Below, in pieces: positions 1-9,885 of a DNA stretch of 64,000 nt. The stretch is taken from the NCBI GenBank assembly GCA_019055375.1, contig JAHQIW010001998.1:124001-188000 (forward strand), in the 5' to 3' direction. This stretch comes from Parelaphostrongylus tenuis (Eukaryota; Nematoda; Chromadorea; Rhabditida; Metastrongylidae). A program made the translations under genes and the position numbers. The first letter of the stretch is position 1; every line of letters begins with the position of its first letter. Under the pieces are notes generated by a model. The model saw nothing but the letters and a program-made list of their open reading frames with translations, did no database searches and had not been told where the DNA came from.

Positions 1-430
1 TCTGGCTGACTCCTTTTCCCACGTTGATAAACAGCTATCCGACCTGGATATGATTGTAAGAACTACTGACTGAACACATTGGCAGCGCCAGTAAGTTATT
101 GTGCAAGTTGAACTTAACTGTAATCACCTCCACGAATCTCAGCGATTTAAAATAAAGGGCGCACTTCTAGGGAGCACATCAAAGCCGGAGGCACGATGCT
201 ATGAACTGTTCATAAAAATAAGAGTGCGAATAAAGCTCTACTAGACGCCTCTAAGGAGGACACAAAAAATAAAGACGGATCTTAGGCATTAACCACATAT
301 ACAAAATTATAAGCCACCTAAATCAACATAAGAACATGTATACTCTATGTTACTTGATTTAATCAGCAACGATATAAGGCAGGTGTTACCATCTACTGAT
401 CTGAGTCCGCATGTAGGAATTGTTTTCAAA
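1..430. repeat. Duplicated intron 2 sequence (pairs with 26910-27310)
   Basis: Collinear similarity to 26910-27310 includes AGGCAGGTGTTACC versus AGGCGGGTGTTGCC and the following TGA.CT.AGTCCG. Both lie just downstream (minus sense) of exon 2 in their copies, as expected for a duplicated intron. No exon is visible here; exon 3 of copy 1 should lie left of the window. Confidence 0.5.
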
Positions 431-469
431 CATATCTCGTCAATATTCTTTGAGCCAACATACTATATC

Positions 470-675
470 GTCTGTTGAATGGGCTGACTTACACAGCCCA
501 ATATACGTGTTTTGACCTTGACGGTCTCATCAGTCAGGCACACCCATTGTCTTTGGCCAATCCTCTCGGGGCGCTCAATCCCCTATACCAAGAGTAGGCA
601 TTTCACACTGTATGTCAAGCATCACTAAAGACACAGTGTTGTACACTCGAATGCACTTAGCTGGTATGCTAGTAT
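470..675 (+). repeat. Foldback-family arm (single)
   Basis: This single arm belongs to the foldback repeat family described at 14996-15960. It holds the shared core GGGCTGACTTACACAGCCC, then ACGTGTTTTGACCTTGACGG and CTCATCAGTCAGGC. No inverted partner is seen next to it. Confidence 0.55.
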
Positions 676-1006
676 ATTATACCTTTCTTTTTTTTGTTTT
701 GTTTTGAGCACTTTGTTAATACTTATTGGCAATATCAATTACGAGTAATCGTAACATCAAGAAACATTTTCTGAGCTGACACGAGATTGTGAGCATCTGG
801 GATCCAGTCTGTGAGCCACCTTTCATTTATCTCAACAAAGACAATAAGAAATATCTTAGGCCTATCTCTGTAACTTCACATCATAAGAACAGTTAAAGTA
901 GGAAAATTGGCATCACAATTATCAACAGTAGCATTAAATATAAAAAGGAATGCTTATGAAAAAATTCTGGCCATAAGATTGAGGTTTTTCTCTCAATCAC
1001 ACTCAC

Positions 1007-1123
1007 TTTGTGCTTTGAATCTTGTAAGCCCAGAAGGCAAACACTACAGCAAAAGCACCATGTCCAAACTTCGACGCGCCGGACGCAAAGCCAAAAAAAC
1101 CGTGACGTGGCTTCGCGGTCGAT
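1007..1123 (-). pseudogene. Copy 1 exon 2 (one-base insertion in a homopolymer)
   Basis: It begins IDREATSRF after the acceptor. The frame then breaks at a seven-base T run (minus strand) where six would keep the frame. After the break the other frame continues as the family sequence GAFAVVFAFWAYKIQSTK, up to a GTGAGT donor. The lesion is a single base, so sequencing or assembly error is a real alternative. Confidence 0.7.
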
Positions 1124-1477
1124 CTGAACAGGAATCGATGCTTTATGGAGAATTAAATAAAAAAAAGGTGAACTAATTATGAATTCGCAAATTTTGGATA
1201 CTATAGCTTTCTAAGATCTTAGAGTTCGAGAATATTTGTGGAAAACTAGCATTACGCGTCAACAGCTCTTTTCAAAAACGATAAGAACAGCAAACCTTTT
1301 TATGAAAGTTAATACAAGGGCACCATTAATATTGAAAATTAATTTGAATGCTTGTTTCTAAACTTAGGGCGCAGATTACATAGTTCTTTCTTGAACTGTA
1401 AGTGTCTTGCTTGGCACTTCATTAAGTTTTTTTTTTTCTATTTCCCACTGTGTGAATCCCACTACTCCTAGTACGCA

Positions 1478-1675
1478 CAATGTTTTTTCGTCTTCTTTCT
1501 AAACGTCGTAAAAAAAACTGGCTGAGCGCGCTTCCTTGCACTCTCGAGAATAGTCTCGGTGTGGTGTTTCATAGGGCGTTCGTTGTTGACTACCGGAGAG
1601 TGTTGAAGAGTGGAGTTCCCCCGACGAGCATCGCGACGAACATCACAACCACTCAGTCACGGTGCCCTGTGTCTC
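1478..1675 (-). repeat. tRNA-derived SINE, family B
   Basis: On the minus strand it starts GGGCACCGTGACTGAGTGG, which resembles a tRNA A box, followed by a conserved body (AACGCC..A.GGAACACCACA, GAGAGTGCAAGGA, CGCTCA.CCAGT, AAGAAGACGA). Four further copies are at 16775-17030, 46868-47036, 62330-62606 and, headless, 63240-63450. An open frame across this copy on the + strand is not a gene. Confidence 0.55.
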
Positions 1676-2491
1676 GAATACGTGAAGAAAATATTCCATT
1701 CTGAGTAATTAATCAGCTCAATGGAGACGGCATTCAAAAAAAAGTTGACCGCATCGAATCAAACGAAATCGGTAAGGAACGATCAATCTATGGGTTAGCA
1801 AATCATTTTGACAATGTGGAACGGAAAACTTCTCTTCAGATTGCACTTAATGGCGTGATTCAGTCACCAATAGACCAACAGATTATTTCAACTTAACCGA
1901 CACGACGAAGAGCAATACAAGGACTACAATTGCATGCATCAAAATATAGAGCTCTCTGTCATGTCAATTACTATGTTGAGATCAACACCACTCCTTACGT
2001 CGGAAATGGAAGTGTTACAACATTAAATCGTCTCCGAGAGGCTGTATTTTTGCCCACCACTCAATTCTCTTAGGCTTATATCAGTCATCATAACGCTGCT
2101 AAAAAAAGCAGTAAAGTACTAGATTTCACAAGTTCTAGGTTTTCCTGGAAAAAAACATGGAACTTCTCGAATTTGATATTTGAACACTTTCATTCCCTTC
2201 AATGACGATTGCCTCCTTTTGATCAAAACTTTCCATGACTTTGAGAACTTTTGCAAGTAGCGCTAGCTATTCTGATAAAAATAATATAAAATCAACAATG
2301 AAGGGAAACGTTGCTCCGTTTGAGAAAGTCAAAGAAGTTTTCACATAAATTTGCTTTGTTTACTCTAATGAATCTTTGCAAATGTCATAATAACTCCGCC
2401 GTCGTTCTAATCAAAATGGCAAAATCACCTAACTTTGCATCAAGGTTTTCATGTAATCAATCACTGTCATAAGTCATCAATCATCACTTAC

Positions 2492-2602
2492 CGTATGCAT
2501 ATAAGGCCATTCGGACATACTGACTACGGTATTTTCGACGGCCGATAAGAAGGTAACAATGCCGGCCATCTTCACTGCCTTCCAGTCAGTTTTCTTATCC
2601 AT
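2492..2602 (-). CDS. Copy 1 exon 1 (first membrane segment)
   Basis: It encodes 37 codons from ATG at 2602-2600, including TDWKAVKMAGIVTFLSAV and ending SEWPYMHT at a GTAAGT donor (phase 0). It has the same length and frame as the copy 3 exon. TDWK immediately before the first hydrophobic segment is typical of nematode MFSD8-like proteins. A possible trans-splice or splice acceptor (TTTTCTCAAG/CAG) sits just upstream of the ATG, so this ATG is the preferred start. Confidence 0.75.
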
Positions 2603-2879
2603 TTCTGCTTGAGAAAACAGCATTCAATTTACCAGAAAGTGATTGAAAGCCATCGAGAAGAATAGTTCAAATCCCTGAGTAGGCTAAGCGTCGCTTTTAA
2701 TTATGTTTGTGACTAAACGCATTGAAGCCCATTCGTTTGGTCCAGTCACAACATGGTATTGACAGTAATGATTTAGTATTTAGCTACCATTTCTGGCAGA
2801 GCGACCTGTTTTCTTTGAATCAATATTCTATTCTTTGATTTAACATTTAAGAAATGAGCCTGGAAAGGCTTGAAGGGCT

Positions 2880-3230
2880 AAAAAAATAACGAGGTATAAA
2901 TACCATGAGCACAGTAGGGTGCTCTTGCGGTACGAAAGGGTCAACTCAAAAGGTCCTAATTTTTTATGGTCGATATTTGAGATAAAAACTAAGTTTCTTC
3001 TTATGCGCATTGAAAAGCAGTTTGAAAGCTTTTATGAGAACCGTGAAGTTTAGAGGACAGCTTTTCAAGGGCTACGCCTGTCAAAACGTTTTTGTGAGCA
3101 CAAACTGTTTGTTGACCACAAAAAATATAAAATAAATCATTCGTAGCTATCAAAAGAAACTGAGTTGGAGTCACTTCGTGTGGTCCACTAAATAAAACGC
3201 ATGTGCACAACGAACTATATGCGCACTATA
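2880..3230. repeat. Duplicated upstream sequence (pairs with 30120-30440)
   Basis: This is weak collinear similarity to 30120-30440 between exon 1 and the conserved upstream block (GGCTTGAAGGGC versus GGCTTGGAAATTGGC; TGCGGTAC with GTCAACTC versus GATCAACCC). It is part of the tandem unit. I see no exon in it. Confidence 0.35.
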
Positions 3231-3779
3231 ACATTTCAACTGACCACAGCTACCTTTTGTCAACTTCATGTTATTGTTTTGTGAGCAAATGGAATAAAGT
3301 TAGGGTCCTTATGAACACTTCTGCAAGAAATTTCTAGTTCAGGAGGCCTAGGACGATCAAAACGATTTTTAGATATGCGTCAATTAGAAAAGAAGCTCAC
3401 AATTTTCAACGGCTATCTATCAATCTTCTAGAATTTCCGCCGAGGTATTAAATCATTTTTGTTCAAACAACGAAACAGTCTGACGACATGATGGACATGG
3501 CGAGAGAATTGAGAAAAAATCTTCGCCTTCATTTTTCATTACTTCCTAAGAAAATCACCCACGTTTAACATAAGATTGTTGCGAGAAATCTCTTACCTCG
3601 CTAATTTTCTCGTATGAAGTCTAAACTTACGATCTGGATTTTCAGACGTTTTCGGAAATTTTATGCTATCCAACTGCTGCATCGATAGAATTCGAGGATA
3701 GTGAACAGAAGCATTCAGATAATAGAGACATGTGATATAGCGCAAAATCCTAATTCAACGATAAATAATCTTCAATGGT

Positions 3780-4150
3780 TAACGATTTTACCAGTTGGTT
3801 GCGAGTGGGTTCTGTCGGCTTCATTTATTGTAAATGAATGAGGTTTGACAGCACTGATTGCCTTATTTCTCGCATTTCTGGCGTTCTGTGACCCCATCGC
3901 GTTCTCAAAATCTGCAATCATTATTTACACGACATAATTACCTTTATTGATCTTTTAGTTCATCAGACGACGAAGCTACACATTATTGTGCAAAATCTAC
4001 GTTTTCGCAGTAGAAAAGAAATTCGCGATTGCAAAAAAAGAAGAGTAAATGGAAATTAGGGTAGAGCGCTAATTGGCTGATTCGAAGGAGATATTCCACG
4101 AGTTCGACTTCAAGGAAGAAAGCCCTAGTAGTGACCAACTAGACGTTTGG
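3780..4150 (-). promoter_or_regulatory. Conserved block upstream of copy 1
   Basis: This stretch aligns by eye with 30770-31150 and 61180-61560. Each lies 1.2-2.2 kb upstream of an exon 1 of the array and shares runs such as CAATAAATGAAG and, further out, GTTCATCA..GAC.AAG plus a GG(A)AT(G)AAGAAT-type run. It is part of the duplicated unit. A promoter or 5' untranslated role is inferred from position only. Confidence 0.4.
3792..3824 (-). other. Conserved short ATG block upstream of copy 1 (candidate 5' exon)
   Basis: An 11-codon open piece (MKPTEPTRNQL) is followed directly by GTAAAA. The same 33-nt block followed by GT sits upstream of copies 2 (30773-30805) and 3 (61185-61217). Conservation of ATG, length and GT suggests a first exon or a leader. 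Its phase does not join cleanly to exon 1 at the acceptors I can see, and exon 1 has its own ATG, so a non-coding conserved element is equally possible. Confidence 0.3.
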
Positions 4151-4439
4151 CCTATGTTGTGCTTTCCGAACTGAGAAGTCATACTTTTCATTCTTCCAAA
4201 CAACTCTGGTAACCATGCTCCTACCTGAAAAGAAGTGTCCTATGCTTACTTCCAGGTTCTTGTCCATTATGATGCAACATTGAAAAGCCGATTTTATTTA
4301 CTGGACAGGAATTTATCGCAGGAATATTTATAATCATTCGAAAGCTTAGATTTCTGGTCAGAGCCCCACGTGGCCGGTTTTTCAAAATACCTTTCTGTAA
4401 CGCTGTACAATCCAAAATGAAACTATGTTTCACACAACC

Positions 4440-4930
4440 ACGTGTTTTTTTTTCTTTTCTCGCATATTTTTCGCTGGACAAAACTCCTCAGGCAGAGTGC
4501 TAATAGTAATTCGATAGCACAAGTTTCAAAGAACTCAAAAATTTGTATGCCTTATCGAAAAACTTGGCCGGGCAGAGCACTTTCTTCAGATTGTTAGTAA
4601 TCATTCTACATCGTGAGTACCAATGAATTCAACGCCGTGCTTATTTATTAGAAATATCGCTTAGCATGAAAAATGAGGCGATTTTACATTTTCGGCGTGC
4701 TTGTTTATCGGCTGGTCTATGAGGTTGGTGGGTGAAGCGAAACTGATTGATGCTCTTGCAGATGGATATGTGAGATGCAACTTGTTATTTAATTGGAAAA
4801 CTTTTCTCCGTTTCGAGAGGAACTTCAGATAAAACGATTGGGTCAGACACTACGGAAGTTCTTCTACACTTTCATATGCTTCTCGTGCTTCCAGCGATGT
4901 ATGCGCGTGGTAAAAATGAAAGCGCACGAG
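4440..4930. repeat. Dispersed repeat R1, copy a
   Basis: It shares TTGTTAGTAATCATTC and the later TTCATATGCTTCTCGTGCTTCCAGCG with the copies at 28380-29420 and 19080-19560. It also shares a piece with 13160-13210. No protein domain is recognised. Confidence 0.4.
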
Positions 4931-7130
4931 GGGTGTGAGGTATGATTCTTCTTCTGAATGCTACAGCATTAGGAAAGGGTGTTTTGGAAAAACTGGCCAC
5001 TTAGGGCGCTAGCCACAAAGTCTAGCCGTTCGAACGATTACTAACACTCCTATGAAAAATTACTGTTCAGCGAGTGATATCGGTTTTTCATTTGTAGCCT
5101 CATAATGGAAAATAAGCTTCAAACTTCGTTACATCCTGAGAATTGAACACTATAGGAAGTTTATATGATGCCGCGCAGCAAGCTCACAAGGTCTTCCATC
5201 TTTCCCGTATCAGCCAATTGTTACCAGACTTTGCATTCTGTATGAAAACGTAGTTTGACAAATTGATGAATTTTTACACGCCATTGTAAAAGCAAATATG
5301 TCTCGAATCGTCTCTCAATAATGTATTATGTATGCGGCACGTCTGAGAGTTTGTTTTCGTCTAACACTTCATCCTTCTATCCCTCCACCAAGACGCAAAC
5401 TCCCGACTATTCCAACACATCTAAATCTAATGGAGAAATTTGTGTCGCCTTTTTACATCGAGGATGTTCAGAAATGAAAAAGAAAATTTTCTTGTGCACA
5501 AAATATTGACATGAACTAGCAAATTGCCGTTTTAAGTTATTATAGTCACTTGAAGTTCAAGAGTAAAGCTTTGTTCCACCAAAAATGCGCGAGCGTGAAA
5601 CATAAATTTATTTTACAGTCACAACGCCGTAAAAAACCATTGAGTTGTCGAGGTTCAAGTTAACACATCGCATATTTGGGTATTTTTTTTGCTGGAAAAA
5701 GCTTTTCTTCGATAACTTACAACTCAGGCATTTCGATGGTGTAGTTTTTTAGGCACTTCTGAATGCGTTGTAACAGCCAAACAATCACTGGGTTTCACAC
5801 TCGGAACGTATTTCTTGTCGGCTAAGGTGTACGAATGACGATATATCAATCATACGGTTAATTCATAGCAAAGCGTGATTCACATGTGATGTGCGATATT
5901 GTTAATGAATTTAGAGTTTTCCTTCCCTTGGAGAAAACTCTACTCAAAATAGAAAACTCCAATACTTCAAAAATACCTTTATATGGGTGTATTCATATAC
6001 TTTCGTGAAAAGGCTTAGATCGCTTTGTATTAAGCTTTTTAGTGCATTTATTCCGTAATATAGAATGGAAATGAGAATTCTAAGCGATTCACGATAGAAG
6101 AGAATTTCTCCTAAAACACCAAATAGAAAACATAGGAGTTCCAACGAAACGGTGGAGAAATTCTCACATAAATATTAGAAATACGCTCAAAAACGCATCA
6201 GTTGCAAAACATAATTTTACTTTCACTACTACAGCGTAATCAAAATGCTACTTTGAAACTAAAACAGAGCATCATGATCGTTACGATTTGAGCTAACGAG
6301 TGGCTACTAAAACTTTGAGAAAAAGCAGAATACGCATTGTTTCAAAAGGGTCGGAAATGAGTGCGGATAACAAAAAAAGTGTTCGAACTCGGAATTTTAT
6401 ATCTATTTAAACTTCATCTTCTCGAAAAGTGAAGGCAAAAGCGCATTTGTAAAACTTACACTGAGCGCAGTAAGAGCAAATGTCAGCGACACATGGGGTA
6501 CTCCGTCATACTGAATGAATTTTTTCCGATATAGTCCCATTCGGGGTAGAAATTCAATTTAGAATTATCGGAAAAATAGGTTTTCTGTGCTGTGATCTTG
6601 TTAAAATGTGAAAGCTTGTATGCGGTTGATAGAGATTTCTGGCTTCTACTGTATAGCTTCATACATCAACTAACTAACTCAAGACATTTTGGCTCAACTC
6701 AGAAGCGCCGTCATTTGATTATCGCATACATTGCACTCAACCTAATTTAGAGTCTATGTGCTGAAGAACAATGGCTTAGAAATGAACGACACGATGATCA
6801 GCGCACTCTCGCAGAATAAAGAGAGCTATGCGCCATTAGATTCTGGCAGTTGTCGTGGAATTTGGGCATAGCTAAATCTTCTATTCCTCTATGGACGACA
6901 AATGGTTAGAAATGAATTAACCGAGTCAATAATGCACAGCGAAGACACCCAAAATACATAGCTAGTTTTGTTGCAGCAAAAAAGTATTACACAGTAAAGA
7001 CATGTTCGATGTTAGCGGTTAAAATAATGAATGCCTAGAACGTCAGCAATAGATACAATGTGATACGATTGAAAAGGTGAGTGAACGATTCCAGTAACGT
7101 TAAGTAGAACTATCTGATAGTCAGAATGGA
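4930..7130. other. No recognisable gene
   Basis: The stretch is AT-rich with scattered stops in all frames and no splice-bounded exon or repeat I can name. Small open frames here have no family features. Confidence 0.4.
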
Positions 7131-8270
7131 TGTGGGCTTAGCAATGTAGTACTTTAAGTGCAATAAGTGAATCCGGTTTCGGAACGTTTTCGTGGTCAGA
7201 CAAATCGAATGCAGTGACGTTTCAAGGTTACAAGTACATGTATAAGTGGATTATCAATAAGTTTGTCATCAAACCGTCCATGTCATCTAATTATCAAATT
7301 CCAACTAAATTTAGACATTTCAATGTAAATCTACCTCATGTGCTGCTTCGAAAGCCTGGAATGAGAGCTCAAAACAAAAAAAAAAGCCGCTTCATAACCG
7401 CATTATGAGAGTACCATGAAAAATTTGATGAGAAACTCCCAGCATGTGAATATTGGGTATTGTTACAGGAGCGCAATTCCTATTACCTAACACCGTGGTG
7501 ATTCTTGGATGGAAATCACGTGAAACCTCTGGAACGTTGACTTATAAGAGAAAACATGTCCGTCATATCCAACAATGACTGGAGTTGCCATCATAATTGT
7601 GCAGCAAGAAAAGGCTCGTCGTTGCAATGAAGAAAATGAACTATGCAACATCACTTAATAATTTCATCGAAGATTAAAAAATTGAGGAAAAGAAGTGAAA
7701 TAAATTGCGTGATTTGTGAATAAGCTAAGGCCTTAAGATTGGTTGCAAACTATATCCGACCAATATTTCAATTTTTCGCCTTCTTCAGAACTTCAAAGTC
7801 AGAGTTCTGAGCATGAATCAGACCTATTGTTGATTCGTTCTCTGCCCTGTCAAGAAATGATTTTGGTAATATCGTACCAATTAAGCTATAGAAATATTGC
7901 AGGAATCAATGAGTCTTGATCAAATTGTAGATACTGCACCAAAATAAAATGCATTAGCTTCGACAGTGCACAAATCAAATAATACATAAGAATAACGGCT
8001 TTAATAGTTAGCTGATTTGCTGGAGCTATGATCTACTCTAGACGGTGGAACTGTTGTGATGTCGATTAGAGAAAGATGTCTTATACTTAGGGGATTCCGG
8101 CGTTTCAGGAGCTGTGAGTGACAATAGTGAGATAAAAATTGCAGATAGAATAACTGTACGCTGCTGTAGTCGGACGAACCTACGACGTAGGTTTTGATGG
8201 AAAATATCTAATACGTATTAGATTGCTGAAGAAGCATTGGCGATAAGTTCAAAGCGCAATCACTTTCTTG
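7130..8270 (+). repeat. Duplicated distal upstream region (pairs with 38190-39480)
   Basis: It is collinear with 38190-39480 (GTG.GGCTTAGCAATGTAG, GTTTCAAGGT, AATAAGTTTGTCAT, AGAACTCAAAACAAAAA, TTTCA.GAGCTGTG, CGGACGAAC). It lies about 5 kb upstream of copy 1 exon 1. The copy 2 counterpart lies the same distance away once the RTE insertion is subtracted. No coding potential is evident. Confidence 0.55.
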
Positions 8271-8456
8271 ATTCCCTTCAAATGGCGTGGGTAGAATGCT
8301 CGATAGTGAGTGCCTCTATAACATCTCGTGTAGTCTTAAGAGGATTGGCTTTGGTGACTTCTCTTGACTGGACCTATTTTTCGAGACGGTCTTCACCTTC
8401 AAGGCTCTCGTCTCTTTTACAAAACTTCTTGTATCATCACTGCACTGTGTATTCAT

Positions 8457-8515
8457 TAGTAACCGCTTGAGTCAATTGACGATGAACAGGACGACAGGTG
8501 ACAGATGACAGATGA
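8457..8515 (+). mobile_element. Orphan 3' tail of an RTE retrotransposon
   Basis: It matches the last bases of the RTE copies at 20.6 and 38.1 kb (CCGCTTGAGTCA..TGACGAT.AAC.GGACGACAG) and ends in heptamers GACAGGT, GACAGAT, GACAGAT at 8493-8513. This is an extremely 5'-truncated insertion. Confidence 0.6.
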
Positions 8516-9110
8516 TCCATTACGTGTGCATAGCAGTGCTTAAAAGTGTCGCGCAATGCAACCAATCAAGCGATCGACGAAGCATCGACCACCTCGGGAC
8601 GGACCGTCGACTTCGACAGTCGACCATCGAGTGCTCACACTGTCAACACGCTTCTCTTATCTTCCGCCTTGATTTTCTATTCAACCTTAATTGTCCTATT
8701 TCTTATCTTCTTATTTAGGTTAGGTTTTACCTTCACAATACGTCATCAATCTTAGCCATCTATAATCCATTTCAGGCCTACAATTTGCTAAATGTAATAT
8801 AGATGAGCCTATATCTGTCATTTGAAGTTGAATGTCCGTGATCGCTCCCATCTCTAAGACATGCGCTGCTTATTCATATTCTTTTGAATGCCGTACTTGT
8901 GTAGTGCAGCGAAACGGTAGGTCTGGACTTACTTGACATTTGTATTTTTAGTTCATGGTTCATACAAACTGTGTAATGAGTCAGTGTTAGAGAACTTGCA
9001 GAATAATCATGGTTTTGTGTATTATTTTATGCTGTACGCACATTACTGATTTAATGTCACTGTTACTTTAGTGTTAATGTTTGTTTGTGCTGTAACTACT
9101 GTAATTATTA
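8516..9110. other. Unassigned stretch
   Basis: It holds a GC-rich patch at 8560-8640 and then a pyrimidine-rich run to 8740. Two overlapping + frames of about 68 codons here have no recognisable features. Confidence 0.3.
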
Positions 9111-9117
9111 TTACAAA

Positions 9118-9139
9118 GGTTTGATCACCCAAGTTTAAG
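9118..9139 (+). ncRNA. SL1-like spliced-leader 22-mer
   Basis: The 22 bases match the nematode SL1 leader at 19 positions. The three differences, at leader positions 6 (A to G), 9 (T to C) and 20 (G to A), are all transitions. The central ACCCAAGTTT is intact. The expected GT donor and the rest of an SL RNA are not recognisable downstream, and no open frame follows. It may be a decayed SL RNA gene, the start of a processed copy of a trans-spliced transcript, or chance. Confidence 0.35.
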
Positions 9140-9667
9140 TTGCACGGGCCGTACAACACTCGCTGTCTACTCGTTGGATTTTCTTCATCGACATCACTTA
9201 TGTACACAATTCGTTTTACAATAATCGTTAGAACCTTCAATCCATAAATTCTACATAAATGTAGCTCAAAATCCACTGGTTCGTGCCTGATCACAATGTC
9301 TAGATAATTCATATTTCAAAGCCCACCAACCCTGTCTACATCAGATCGTTTGGGTATTTCACATCTCATGGCTCTTGCTGACATGTGTTCGTATATTCAT
9401 CTTTGTTAGAGTCATGTTTTATTGTACTTGCCATATATAATGTAGAATCAGTTGGGTATGATATGATGTCCATATTTTTTGCCACACTGTACCTATCTTC
9501 ATTGGCTTAGATCAAATCAAAAGTCGAGTAATCAAACCTTTTCATAAGCTGCTTAGTGCGATAATAATTTGACAGCGATATTGATGGACTTGCGCAGAAG
9601 TTAGACTTGCGCAGAAGACTTGCGCAAACGATACGAGATCAATAGTTGAAAATATTAGATGAACAGT

Positions 9668-9882
9668 CACATGCGTAATAGGATCAGGCTTCTTAATAAT
9701 ACGTGAAGTGTAATGAGGAGCAAGTTCTTGAAATATACGTATCAAATGTAACGAGGGGTAGGCTTATGGATTGCACATGTGAGGTGTGATAGAGGACAAG
9801 CTTCAGAATTACATATGTGATGTGTAATTGGAAGCAGGCTTCTGAAATTCAACATGCGAAGTGTAATGTGGGCAAGTGGCAT
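9668..9882 (+). repeat. Degenerate ~38-bp minisatellite, about six units
   Basis: Units start near 9668, 9701, 9737, 9775, 9811 and 9851. Each follows ACATGTGA(A/G)GTGTAATG.GG..CAAGCTTCTGAAATT with substitutions and small indels. A shorter TTGCGCAGAAG duplication precedes it at 9589-9626. Confidence 0.55.
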
Positions 9883-9885
9883 GAA

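Larger units (their letters stand above)
1007..2602 (-). pseudogene. MFSD8-like MFS transporter, array copy 1 (partial, runs off left edge)
   Basis: This is the 5' part of the leftmost copy of the array. Exon 1 (2492-2602) and exon 2 (1007-1123) are inside the window; the remaining exons would lie beyond base 1. Family members are multi-pass major facilitator proteins related to MFSD8/CLN7. Exon 1 reads openly with the family start MDKKTDWKAVKMAG and ends at a GTAAGT donor. Exon 2 starts after a TTCAG acceptor and ends at GTGAGT, but is 117 nt where copies 2 and 3 have 116. The extra base lies in an A7 run on the + strand (1093-1099); removing it restores the family frame RFFGFAS. Either the copy is a pseudogene or this is a homopolymer error, so the type is provisional. 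The spacing of exon 1 and the conserved block near 3.8-4.15 kb match copy 2. Confidence 0.65.

Noticed and set aside
8700..8725. Telomere-like TTAGGT repeats
   Set aside because: Only two imperfect units, and not the nematode TTAGGC.
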